From: CAYNJG01 sp964397295
GTDB lineage: Bacteria > Planctomycetota > Planctomycetia > Pirellulales > Pirellulaceae
Reading direction: 5' to 3'
Assembly: GCA_964397295.1 (NCBI GenBank)
Contig: CAYNJG010000002.1
Span: 21,829-85,828, forward strand
Length of the DNA stretch: 64,000 nt
The notes below the pieces were generated by a model. The model searched no databases. It was not told the DNA's origin and saw only the letters and a program-made list of their open reading frames with translations. Positions 55,327 to 64,000 of this stretch are shown piece after piece; positions within the stretch are counted from its first letter, which is position 1, and the number at the start of each line of letters is the position of its first letter. The position numbers and the translations under genes were made by a program.

Positions 55327-58300
55327 CGCATCGTTTCCTCAGCTGGGGTTACGCGTGCACTCGGAGTTACTTCCGTTGACGTAAACAGCTTCCATCGTTC
55401 CAGCCATTCGGTGGTGGTCAGTTTCACCGTGCCGCCATCGCGGATACGTTGATTCGAAAGCAGTTCGCCCAATAGCTTGGCCTGATGAATGTCTTTCGAT
55501 TGGGTATTGATGTTCGTCAATGGGATGATGCGAATGTCGCCGCTGTCGCCCGATACGATCGCTAGGCGAGAATCATTGGTAACCAGCAGTGCGCGATCTC
55601 GCACACTCGCCAGCCGAGGACGCAACGCGAGCCGCCCGTCGACGGCACTCCAAACTCGGAGCTCGCCATCAAAACTCAACGTCAGGATAAAGTTGCCGTC
55701 TGGTGTGAAGCGTGCATTCCGGACGTCGGAGTCGTGGGTGAGTCCTGGGAGAACCAGTTCGCCCGTCTCGAGATCATGTAGACGCGCTTGCCCATCCCGG
55801 CAAGCTGTAAGTAGTTGGTCGCCAGTCGGATTAAATCGGGCTGCGAACACGGCATCAGGATGCTTTATCGGATCACCAACCATGGCACCCGACGCCAAAT
55901 CAAACACGCGAGCGACCGGGTTCCGGCCCCCAGCAACCGCGAGACGACGGCCGTCCTTCGATACGTCGATTGTGATGACATGTTGATTTGCGTTCTTCTT
56001 GGAAAAACGCAACTTTTTCGTTTTCGCGTTCCACACCCAAACTCCATGAGCCCGTGCGATAAGAGACTCGCCATCCTTCGTATATTGGACCTTACCTTGC
56101 CCCTGCCAATCGTTAGCCGAGAGTCTTCGAGATTCGGTTTTCAACTTTGCAACGACTTCCCCTTTTCTCGCGTCAACCACAAGCACTTGACCGTCAGCAC
56201 ACATTACCGCCGCTTCGCTTCCATCCGGTCGATAGGCGACTGCTCGCGGTTCGGCAGGCATCGTGAGTTTATCGAATTGAGGCGTGCCATCCTGCCATGA
56301 CCAAAACTGCACTTCGCCCGCGTTTCCGTCGTCCGCGTACATCGTTTGCTCATTTCGGTAGGTCGGTGCGGAGATCGTGACCATCTGCTTCGTCACAGGA
56401 GACACGTCGGCGTCCATCAGAATCCCATCGACCTTTACGCTCGCCCGCAACTGTTGCCCATCATCATTGAAGACCGTTGCGACTTGGTGGGAGGAACTAC
56501 GATGCGGTGACCCCGTGACAGCAATTGCGACTCGATCGGTTTCAGCGCCCGGGTTCAATAGTTTGATCTGTGTCGGTCCTTTGGTACTTATTTTCGTCTG
56601 GAAAGTAGCCGACACTGGGAGCTTAAACACTCGCACAAGACCGTCAGACTGCGCGGTCGCCATCAAGTGATTGTCGTCAGAAAATCGGACGCAACGAATA
56701 CGCGATTGATGAGCCAACACCGCGATCGGGTTGCGTTTCTTTTTTGGGAAAAGTGGTGAGTGCGATGACATGTTCCTTTTCCAAAGACGAACTTCTCGGT
56801 CCCAACCGCCAGTCGCAACAAGTTGTCCATTCGGACTGAAGTCTGCAACCGTTATTCGCTCTCGATGGTCGAGAGTTCTCGACTGGCGGGAACTCCGAGA
56901 GCCGCGGATCTGCGAAATCCTCGCGTAGTGGAAACCGCAGTTCACAAACGTTTTGGTATCGGAGGCTACTACGAGAGCGTTGGAAACTCCCATTTCAAAG
57001 TCGTGGAGCTTTCTCCCCGTTTTTGCGTCGTACATACGGAAAACTGACTTCGATTCGTCTAGCGAATGCTTGACGAGCAGCCGAGAGTCATTGCTTACAA
57101 AAGTCGGTTGAAACGGCGTACGATACTCTCCGGCTTTCTCGCAATTGCCGGGCAAGGGAGAGAACAGTGGCTCCGTTTCGCCAATGCGAAAGACGCGCAC
57201 CTCGCCGACCGGCTTTCCGGAGCCTCTTGAAACCGTGAGGAATTGATTGCTCGCGGCACTAAAGGAACAGTAGACCACTGGCAACGAATGCGGGATCTCC
57301 GACGTCAACTGCCAAGTCTCACAATTCAACAGATGCATGGACTGGCCAGCTGCAACGAGAAGATGGCGACCGTCGTTGGCGAATTCAATGCTTCGTACCT
57401 TTCCATCGAAGTCGAACTGGCGCTCCAACTGGCGAGATTCCAGATTGGCCAGCATGAGCTTTCCGTCTTTCGAGCCAATCGCTACCAAGTTTCGGCTCGA
57501 CAAAAGTTCCACGCACGAGATTTTCGGCGACACGTCGGAGAGCCGCCATTGTCGGTCGTTCTGAAAATCCCAAACGACGCTCTTTGTTCCAGCATCGCAC
57601 AACAGTACGCTGCCGTTTTCGTGAAACGTCAGTTCGGTAACGAACGAATTCTTAAGCCAAAACACAGCCGATGGTGCGACGACGTCCTCCCGCCAGCTAT
57701 CCAAACGCCTGAGGTTCGCTTGCATTCGCGCCGTGTCGTGTTGAGCTTGCTCGGCGGCGGCAGCGAACCAAAGCAACGCTTCGTGAGGGTTCGATTGTTC
57801 CGCCGCCGAAAGTCCTTTCGACGCGTACGAGTCGGCCAGGATGGCGGCCGTGGCCTTTCGAGCCTGCTCTTCGCGCTGGCGAAATTGATACTCGCGTTGC
57901 TCACTGGCCTCGGCAATCACCTTTGCTCGATGTTCACTTCGTGCGAGTGAAAGACTGACCACTGTCGTTGCCGCCATCAGAACCACGAGTGCCGACAATA
58001 ACGACGCGACAACCGGATTGCGGCGACACCAGCGCATCAACCGCTCGAACTGTCCGATGGGTCTTGCCTCGATCGGTTCATGACGGAGGAAACGCCCCAA
58101 GTCGTCGGCAAGTTCTAGGGCTGAAGCGTAGCGAGCACTCGGCGCCTTCTCCAAACACTTCAGACAGATAATATCGAGATCGCTTGGAACGTCCTTGCGC
58201 TTCTCGCGCAGTGATTTCGCAGGTTGATTCGCTACAAGCCGCAATGTTTCGAGCGCCGTTTGCCCCGCGTGCGGTGGTTCGCCGGCGAGCGACGTGTAGA

Positions 58301-59117
58301 GAATCGTGCCGAGCCCATAGACGTCTGTCGCGACGGTGAGGTTGGCTCCGCCGGCCGCTTGCTCGGGTGCCATGTACCGCGGCGTTCCCAAGATGGCTCC
58401 CGTCTGCGTCAGTTCGTCTTCATCCTCGAATTGCTTGGCCAAGCCGAAATCAGAAATGAACGGTTGAGCGTCAGCGTCCAGCAGCACGTTCGCCGGCTTG
58501 AGGTCTCGGTGCAATATGCCACGCTGATGGGCGAAGTGCACGGCATGAGCAATCGTAGCCGTGATCGTCGCGGCCTGTTCTGGCTTCAAGGGACCGACCT
58601 GAATTCGATCATGCAGACTTCCGCCATCCAGAAAACGCATGCTGAAGTACGGATGGTCTGCGAATTCACCGACTTCATAGATTGGAACAATGTTCGGATG
58701 GTTCAAGCTCGCTGCGGCTTCGGCCTCAATCCGGAATCGTTCTCGATCGTGACGCGGATCGAGGATCATCTTCACCGCTACGGTACGATCGAGACTGATC
58801 TGCTTCGCTCGGAAGATCACGCCCATGCCGCCGTGACCAACTTCCTCGAGCAATTGATAGTCACCAAAGTAACCAACGTTGGTTCCGAATGGAGTACGCA
58901 ATCGCAGGTTTCGATATTGGCCACTCAATCCGCAAGAGACGTGCTCCATCTGCTCCCAGTCGGCGAGAAACTCAGTGAGTTCGTCTCGAAATTGAGGAAA
59001 CCGCGAGGCCAATTCGGCTTTGTCAGCTTTCGCATTGCGTTCGACTTCTCGCAGGCATTCGGCCAGAGCATCGTCGAGCGTCATCGGTCCGGAGTCGTTC
59101 AGTTGATCACTGTTCAT
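55323..59117 (-). CDS. Membrane-anchored Ser/Thr protein kinase with WD40 propeller
   Basis: Encodes 1264 residues. The kinase domain (about 88-350) has all catalytic signatures: GHGGMG loop, ATP Lys in VAVKM (residue 116), HRDLKPANVLL (203-213), DFG (223-225) and APE (250-252). One transmembrane helix follows (about 369-391), then a helical juxtamembrane segment, then WD40-type repeats to the end (for example ATGGWDREVRLWKR and FILTLSFDGELRVW). The propeller is therefore extracytoplasmic and the kinase cytoplasmic. The ATG overlaps the sigma-factor stop by four bases. It probably senses a signal outside and regulates the partner sigma factor or other targets by phosphorylation. Confidence 0.9.
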   Translation of the reverse strand: MNSDQLNDSGPMTLDDALAECLREVERNAKADKAELASRFPQFRDELTEFLADWEQMEHVSCGLSGQYRNLRLRTPFGTNVGYFGDYQLLEEVGHGGMGVIFRAKQISLDRTVAVKMILDPRHDRERFRIEAEAAASLNHPNIVPIYEVGEFADHPYFSMRFLDGGSLHDRIQVGPLKPEQAATITATIAHAVHFAHQRGILHRDLKPANVLLDADAQPFISDFGLAKQFEDEDELTQTGAILGTPRYMAPEQAAGGANLTVATDVYGLGTILYTSLAGEPPHAGQTALETLRLVANQPAKSLREKRKDVPSDLDIICLKCLEKAPSARYASALELADDLGRFLRHEPIEARPIGQFERLMRWCRRNPVVASLLSALVVLMAATTVVSLSLARSEHRAKVIAEASEQREYQFRQREEQARKATAAILADSYASKGLSAAEQSNPHEALLWFAAAAEQAQHDTARMQANLRRLDSWREDVVAPSAVFWLKNSFVTELTFHENGSVLLCDAGTKSVVWDFQNDRQWRLSDVSPKISCVELLSSRNLVAIGSKDGKLMLANLESRQLERQFDFDGKVRSIEFANDGRHLLVAAGQSMHLLNCETWQLTSEIPHSLPVVYCSFSAASNQFLTVSRGSGKPVGEVRVFRIGETEPLFSPLPGNCEKAGEYRTPFQPTFVSNDSRLLVKHSLDESKSVFRMYDAKTGRKLHDFEMGVSNALVVASDTKTFVNCGFHYARISQIRGSRSSRQSRTLDHRERITVADFSPNGQLVATGGWDREVRLWKRNMSSHSPLFPKKKRNPIAVLAHQSRIRCVRFSDDNHLMATAQSDGLVRVFKLPVSATFQTKISTKGPTQIKLLNPGAETDRVAIAVTGSPHRSSSHQVATVFNDDGQQLRASVKVDGILMDADVSPVTKQMVTISAPTYRNEQTMYADDGNAGEVQFWSWQDGTPQFDKLTMPAEPRAVAYRPDGSEAAVMCADGQVLVVDARKGEVVAKLKTESRRLSANDWQGQGKVQYTKDGESLIARAHGVWVWNAKTKKLRFSKKNANQHVITIDVSKDGRRLAVAGGRNPVARVFDLASGAMVGDPIKHPDAVFAARFNPTGDQLLTACRDGQARLHDLETGELVLPGLTHDSDVRNARFTPDGNFILTLSFDGELRVWSAVDGRLALRPRLASVRDRALLVTNDSRLAIVSGDSGDIRIIPLTNINTQSKDIHQAKLLGELLSNQRIRDGGTVKLTTTEWLERWKLFTSTEVTPSARVTPAEETMR

Positions 59118-59677
59118 TGCTCTGGCTCCGACATGATGCTACGAAGTTTTTTCAGACCGCGATAAAGCAGTCCCGCAGCTGCTGCTTCACTTCGATCCAA
59201 GAGTCTGGCGAGTTCGGCCAGGCTCTTACCTTGCAGGTGATGGAGAATGACGGCTTCCTGCTGCTCCGCTGGGAGTTGAGCAATCGCGTCGGCAAGCCCC
59301 GTAACTCGCTCGGCCTTGAGCATGCGCTGGCTAGGCGTAGTTAGATCCGCGGCGAGCCAATTGGCTGCATCCTTTGATGGACTTCCATCGCCAAGATTCG
59401 CTTCACGAGCGATATCGCGTTTCTGTCGAGTCGCTGCGCGCGTTGCGTCGATGATGTTGTGTCGCAGCATCTGTCGCAGCCATTGCACGAACTCGCTTTC
59501 TGACTTGCCGCGAAACTGCTCTTGCTTCTGATAGGCTTCGAATAGCGTCTCTTGCACGATGTCTGACGGCTCGACTCGTCGCCAAATGTGTGGCGCAATT
59601 TCCGCGCGGGCCATCAACCGAAGGTAGTTTCGGTAACGGTCCAGGTCTTCGGCGGAAATGGGAAGCGTTTTGTTCAT
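59114..59677 (-). CDS. ECF-type RNA polymerase sigma factor
   Basis: Encodes 187 residues from the ATG at 59677 (an ATG 16 codons upstream is also in frame). Sigma region 2 includes VEPSDIVQETLFEAYQKQEQF and the -10-binding stretch to FVQWLRQMLRHNIID; region 4 is the helix-turn-helix ALPAEQQEAVILHHLQGKS-like segment ending RSEAAAAGLLYRGLKKLR. No anti-sigma gene is adjacent. Instead the overlapping downstream gene is a protein kinase, the arrangement of kinase-linked ECF groups in planctomycetes. Control by phosphorylation is plausible but not shown. Confidence 0.9.
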   Translation of the reverse strand: MNKTLPISAEDLDRYRNYLRLMARAEIAPHIWRRVEPSDIVQETLFEAYQKQEQFRGKSESEFVQWLRQMLRHNIIDATRAATRQKRDIAREANLGDGSPSKDAANWLAADLTTPSQRMLKAERVTGLADAIAQLPAEQQEAVILHHLQGKSLAELARLLDRSEAAAAGLLYRGLKKLRSIMSEPEQ

Positions 59678-59925
59678 TTGTTCGCGATTTCTCGCAGTTT
59701 CTCGGAGTTGCGGACGCAGCTCCAATTGTAAGGCGCCGTGATCGCAGGCACTGAGCGCTAAATATCTGGGTTTTTCGAAAACATTTTTCTCGCGACTGCG
59801 GGGATCACATTTGGAGATTTTTCGCGCCGAGCTGACGGCAAAGCATCGCCTAGTGAATAGCAGCCAAGCCTTTCCCGCGACCGTTGCCTAATCCTATCGA
59901 TCCGCCTTATTCAAAGGACCAAGTG

Positions 59926-62900
59926 ATGCTATTCAAGAAAGAAAAGAAGAAGGCTCGGAATAGAATTCGAAGCTTGAGCACGAACGTCGCATTTCCTGAG
60001 TCTCTTGAGGATCGACGCATGCTGGCGGGAGAAGCCGTCATCAGCGAATCCGTCTTCGACCCAGCACTCTTCGCTCAGAATCTAGAGGACACTTACAGCG
60101 GAAACGTCGTTGGCTTTGCGGCTTCGATCAATGCGGGCGGACAAATCAATGCGGAACAAGCAACCGGCGGATTCGCGCGGACCGCCGCCGAATCTGGTGG
60201 TGAGGTTTCGTTTGACGTGGATTCGGAAATGACGATCGCCAGCGTAGCGAAGACGATTACGGCAACTGCGATCCTTCGAATACTGCAAGACCAAGGCATA
60301 TCAGAAAACAGCTCTATCTCACCCTACCTGCCAAGCGACTGGTTCCAGGGTCCTAACATTTCATCGATTACCTTTCGTGATCTTCTCACGCACGAAAGCG
60401 GCATTCGGCGGGTGGATTTTAACGGAAGCGGCGTGACATCGCTGTCGGAGCAAACTAGTTACAACGGATTGCGACTACTTATCGGTGTGGGCATCGATGG
60501 GCAGAACGCGAACGACGATTGGGTAGATCAAAACGGCGACGGACAAATTATCCAAAGGGCGAACATTGATGACTACGCCTACGAAAATGCGAACTTTGCA
60601 CTCATGCGGGTCATGCTTGGACGGCTCTGGGACGGAGTCGAGAACGACCACATTGAAAGTCCGGTAGGCGCTCTTTTGATGCCACAGGGTGTGCGACTTC
60701 AAGTGATCTCGGACTGGGGTACTCTGTTCTCTACCCAAGAACAGTTGACCGCATCGATCTACAAACACTACGTGAAGCAATATGTCTTTGCACCGATGGG
60801 CATCGTTGACGTTGAAACCAGACATACAGGCAATGAGGCAAGCCGCACGCGAACTTACCCGTTTCCTGATGATGGCGAATCGGGCTTTGCCTGGGGAGAT
60901 CGCACTCTTTTGAGCGGCGGGGAAGGCTGGTATCTCTCGGCGCGGCAACTCGCCACTTTCCAACACCACATCTACAACACGAACCTGGTTCTTGGCTCAC
61001 AAGCTCGCGAGCTGATGCAGGGTGAGTTCTTAGGAGTCGTCAATCCAATTAACCTTGGTTTCGGCCAAGGTCTCTTCGGAACCTATTTCACTCATGGCGG
61101 GGATCTAAACAATCTCAATACCGCCATTGCCGCATTTCCCAACAACGTTCAAGCATCGTTGCTGATTAACTCGGATATGGATTCAGATCTGGCCTATCAG
61201 CTCAATGAAGTCAAACGAGCTTACGAAAACGCTTGGACGGAAGTCACAATCGAGGGGACAAGTGGCGAAGACACGTTCATTGTTGAGATGGACGATGATG
61301 GCAATCTGGTCGTGAATCTCAATGGAAACGATATCGCCCGCCTCCAATTCTCAACACTCGACCGACTAACGCTGAGGGGACGACAGGGTAACGATACTTT
61401 CAACATATTCAGTTCACACCATTTTGATCTGGAACTCGAAGGCAACCACGGAGACGATATCGTCAACATCGACGGCGGCGAGGTCGCTGATTGGGATACG
61501 AGTATCTTTGCCGACGTCAGCTTCGATGGCGGATCTGGAACCGACGCGCTGATCTTGGACGATAGTGGCGATACACTCGCCGATGATTACATCATGGACG
61601 GCGCGACGATCTCGAAGAGCAGCGTATCGGGCGAAGTAACCTACTCTCATGTCGAATCACTCGAGCTGACAGCGAATGACGCTAATAACCTCATCGATAT
61701 CGATCGCGTACCAGGCAATACCGAAGTCACCGTGAACGCGGGTGGAGGTGCGGACTACATCACGCTCGACAATACGCTGCTGTTTTCGCCGATGACCATC
61801 AACGCAGAGAACGGTGCCGACGAAATCTATGTTTCGGATATCGAAGTTCATGACCCGCTGTACCTGAATGGGAACTCCGGTGCCGATGAAATAACGCTTG
61901 ATACGTTGATCCTACGTGACGAAGTAACCCTGCGGGGCCACTCGGGCAGCGATACGTTGGCAGTGCGGGCCACGAGTCTTTTTGGCGACGGCGAAGTTGA
62001 TGCTCGCGGAGATGCGGGTAGCGACACACTCACAGCGATAGACGTAAGCGGTAGTGCGAACACGCGGCTGTCGTTGGACGGTGGCACACAAGGCGATGAC
62101 ATTCGGCTCGATGGATCTACCGGAGAATTGCATTCGATGCTTTGGGGCGATCGAGGCGTTGATACCATTCGCGTGCTGTCGGCTTCTAGTGAAAATACGA
62201 CTGTCGGCAGTGGCGATGGAGATGACGTCATTCGGGTTGGCGGTGGTGACATTAGCGCCAACCTGGCCGGTCGCGTTTATGCGGTTGGCGGCGACGGAGA
62301 AGACGTGCTCGTCTTGGAGGATCGAAACGGAGCTGGCTCCGATGACTTTTATATCCTCCACAAACAGCCGATCGACAACGACCCATCCAACCTCGTTTCG
62401 AACTTCACGAAAAGCGGCTTTGGCAGTTTCGTCTGGCATGACGGGCTTGAACGCGTCACGCTCAAGGGAACGCAGCAGGACAGCACAACCAACATTCGAG
62501 CTTTGGACAGCAACGTCACGCTCAACGTCAATATGGTCGGCGGCGAAGACACTATCGACATCCATTCAACCGAAAGCGGATCAAGAGTCAATGTAAACGG
62601 TGGCGATGGCAACGACCAAGTTCGCGTCTCGCCGACCGATCGCAACCTTGGCCTGGTCGAAGGCGACATTCACGTAGATAGTGGCGATGGCACGTCGGAT
62701 CGTTTGTACTTCCACGACCACGATTCAACCGGCAATCTGACCTACACCATCAACGGCATTGCTTTTACCAATGACAACATTGTTCAGTGGACGTTTGCCA
62801 ACTCCGAGGACATTTACCTACACACCAACGAATACAATAACCGCGTGAATATAAACGCCGTTTCCGATGACGTTCACCTCCGAGCGTCGACCAACGGCGG

Positions 62901-64000
62901 AAACGACAACGTTCGCATCGCCAACTCTACCCATGACCTGGATTCGGCAATCCGTGGCGACCTATCCGTCTTCGCGGGTATAGGTGGCCGAGACCGGATT
63001 TATTTACTGGACGGGAACGACGAAGGAGCGGACTCTTACACGTTCAGTGGTCCCTCCACGTTTGAGAAAAACACCACGAGTAGTTGGGCAATAGTGGGAT
63101 TCGAAAACTATCGGCTCTACGCAAATCAGGATAGCAACTCGATCAATGTTTCTCAGTTCGGCAGTCTTGCCCCAGGCTTCGATCCGAGGCTGAACATCTA
63201 CGCCAACAACGGCAACGACCAGCTCAACGTCGGAACAGCGATCAACAGGATTGACTTGCTCTGGGACGACGTTTACTTCCACGGAGGAAACGGCAGCGAC
63301 GGTATTTTTATCGACGACACGATGGGTACAGCCAGAGACTATCGGCTCTCCAATGGAGTCATCTCGTCCGGTGAACTGCTAGGTGACATACGTCATACTC
63401 GAGTCGAGAACGTCACCATCGATGCAAGTGCTGGCGACGATTCATTCCGCGTCGTAGGTAACCGTAGCTACGTCAGCACAACACTAGACGGTAACGGCGG
63501 GGCAGACTCATTCGATGTTGCCACTGCGACTGAAGACCTCAACCAGATCCAGGGCGAACTGTACTTAACTGGCGGAACAGCGCCAGCGGGACAGCAAGAT
63601 TCGCTGACGATTCGAGACAACACCAATGAGAACGATAACGCTTACACCGTGAACCGCGCAAGCCCAGGAACCGCGAACGTTTCTCGAATCGGTTCCGGAA
63701 CCATTCGCCTTGCGTCGATTGATGAAACAACGTTGCTCGCGGGAACTGGCAACGACACGATCGACATCCCAAGCTTCATTCCAAATCAATCACTGAACGT
63801 GAATAGCGGCGAAGGCAACGATCTCGTCAACCTGACAGCCATTGGCACGACACCAGGTTTAGGCGGTGTCTCCATTCGCGGAAACGGAGGCGATCACGAC
63901 GTTCTTCTATACAACGACCCGACAGTTGATGCAGCGCCCTACGTCATTACGGAAGATTCGATTGCGAGGGACGACGGCGCCGTCATGCCTGTTAGTTATC
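59926..64000 (+). CDS. Giant exported protein: beta-lactamase-family domain plus RTX-like repeats (right end outside window)
   Basis: The frame is open from the ATG at 59926 (AAAGGA 7 bases upstream) to the window edge, at least 1358 residues. The N-terminus has basic residues and the LEPR-XLL-like PESLEDRRMLAGE (24-36). A serine beta-lactamase/penicillin-binding-like domain (about 45-430) has its three motifs: SVAK (106-109), YEN (in DDYAYENANFALM) and HGG (in FTHGGDLNN), plus FRDLLTHESGI. Some twenty degenerate Gly/Asp repeats follow (GGGADYITLD, GNSGADEITLD, GSGDGDDVIRVGGG), resembling RTX/hemolysin calcium loops. It is probably a surface hydrolase on a calcium-stabilised stalk. C-terminus unseen. 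Confidence 0.83.
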   Translation, partial: MLFKKEKKKARNRIRSLSTNVAFPESLEDRRMLAGEAVISESVFDPALFAQNLEDTYSGNVVGFAASINAGGQINAEQATGGFARTAAESGGEVSFDVDSEMTIASVAKTITATAILRILQDQGISENSSISPYLPSDWFQGPNISSITFRDLLTHESGIRRVDFNGSGVTSLSEQTSYNGLRLLIGVGIDGQNANDDWVDQNGDGQIIQRANIDDYAYENANFALMRVMLGRLWDGVENDHIESPVGALLMPQGVRLQVISDWGTLFSTQEQLTASIYKHYVKQYVFAPMGIVDVETRHTGNEASRTRTYPFPDDGESGFAWGDRTLLSGGEGWYLSARQLATFQHHIYNTNLVLGSQARELMQGEFLGVVNPINLGFGQGLFGTYFTHGGDLNNLNTAIAAFPNNVQASLLINSDMDSDLAYQLNEVKRAYENAWTEVTIEGTSGEDTFIVEMDDDGNLVVNLNGNDIARLQFSTLDRLTLRGRQGNDTFNIFSSHHFDLELEGNHGDDIVNIDGGEVADWDTSIFADVSFDGGSGTDALILDDSGDTLADDYIMDGATISKSSVSGEVTYSHVESLELTANDANNLIDIDRVPGNTEVTVNAGGGADYITLDNTLLFSPMTINAENGADEIYVSDIEVHDPLYLNGNSGADEITLDTLILRDEVTLRGHSGSDTLAVRATSLFGDGEVDARGDAGSDTLTAIDVSGSANTRLSLDGGTQGDDIRLDGSTGELHSMLWGDRGVDTIRVLSASSENTTVGSGDGDDVIRVGGGDISANLAGRVYAVGGDGEDVLVLEDRNGAGSDDFYILHKQPIDNDPSNLVSNFTKSGFGSFVWHDGLERVTLKGTQQDSTTNIRALDSNVTLNVNMVGGEDTIDIHSTESGSRVNVNGGDGNDQVRVSPTDRNLGLVEGDIHVDSGDGTSDRLYFHDHDSTGNLTYTINGIAFTNDNIVQWTFANSEDIYLHTNEYNNRVNINAVSDDVHLRASTNGGNDNVRIANSTHDLDSAIRGDLSVFAGIGGRDRIYLLDGNDEGADSYTFSGPSTFEKNTTSSWAIVGFENYRLYANQDSNSINVSQFGSLAPGFDPRLNIYANNGNDQLNVGTAINRIDLLWDDVYFHGGNGSDGIFIDDTMGTARDYRLSNGVISSGELLGDIRHTRVENVTIDASAGDDSFRVVGNRSYVSTTLDGNGGADSFDVATATEDLNQIQGELYLTGGTAPAGQQDSLTIRDNTNENDNAYTVNRASPGTANVSRIGSGTIRLASIDETTLLAGTGNDTIDIPSFIPNQSLNVNSGEGNDLVNLTAIGTTPGLGGVSIRGNGGDHDVLLYNDPTVDAAPYVITEDSIARDDGAVMPVSY

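Noticed and set aside
61912..62565. 217-codon minus-strand frame inside the giant repeat gene
   Set aside because: Antisense shadow of the Gly/Asp repeats, which naturally give long Val/Arg/Ser-rich reverse frames.

Overview
The window looks like a chromosomal segment of a planctomycete, most likely of the Pirellulales (Rhodopirellula/Blastopirellula-like) group. This is inferred from gene content, not from a marker-gene comparison. Planctomycete-typical families seen are: a cytochrome-like/DUF1549/DUF1553 protein paired with a DUF1501 protein; a DUF1552 / conserved secreted protein / DUF1592-type operon; four secreted proteins ending in VPEP-type (PEP-CTERM) sorting signals; dockerin-like C-termini reading DFADFLxLSxNFG; LEPR-XLL-like N-termini; and an ECF sigma factor overlapping a serine/threonine kinase with a WD40-type propeller.

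Layout. 0-3.8 kb: a small two-helix membrane protein, a secreted ThuA-like protein, and a translationally coupled small-molecule kinase and inositol-monophosphatase-family phosphatase. 3.9-9.2 kb: an OPT-family transporter, a DUF4956 membrane protein and an 863-residue secreted protein with two esterase domains and an SMP-30 propeller; a 24-codon relic of a second copy of its C-terminus lies next to the transporter. 9.7-11.2 kb: a PEP-CTERM protein with an SdrD-B-like domain and a VOC protein. 11.7-16.4 kb: two large membrane proteins with von Willebrand A-like domains (BatA type). 16.4-16.8 kb: a candidate small gene on the minus strand with a sigma-54-like promoter, a near-perfect Shine-Dalgarno, a 35-codon Cys-containing ORF and a terminator. 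16.9-26.3 kb: a J-like membrane protein, glutamate dehydrogenase, a lipoprotein, tyrA-purL-purQ (purL carries fused PurS-like domains) and a GspF-type protein. 26.4-32.7 kb: a secreted hydrolase, an FG-GAP/dockerin-like protein, rplM-rpsI, and a three-gene proton-translocating transhydrogenase operon.

33-47 kb is mostly exported proteins: a CBM9-like PEP-CTERM protein, the DUF1549/DUF1553 + DUF1501 + VOC cluster, a large beta-strand-rich PEP-CTERM protein, a Tat-exported Gfo/Idh/MocA oxidoreductase, a lactonase-type propeller, another PEP-CTERM protein, a membrane protein, two decayed gene ends and a secreted nitrilase-family amidase. 47.3-52.6 kb is the overlapping DUF1592-type / hypothetical / DUF1552 operon. 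52.6-55.3 kb is a decayed island with a group II intron (reverse transcriptase intact, domain V visible) lying between a broken DUF6807-like gene end and an orphan dockerin-like gene end. 55.3-59.7 kb is the sigma factor-kinase pair. From 59.9 kb to the right edge runs a giant exported protein, a serine beta-lactamase-family domain followed by many RTX-like Asp/Gly repeats; it is open at the window end.

No tRNA, rRNA or CRISPR array was seen by eye. The strongest candidate for something undescribed is the sigma-54-type small gene near 16.5 kb.
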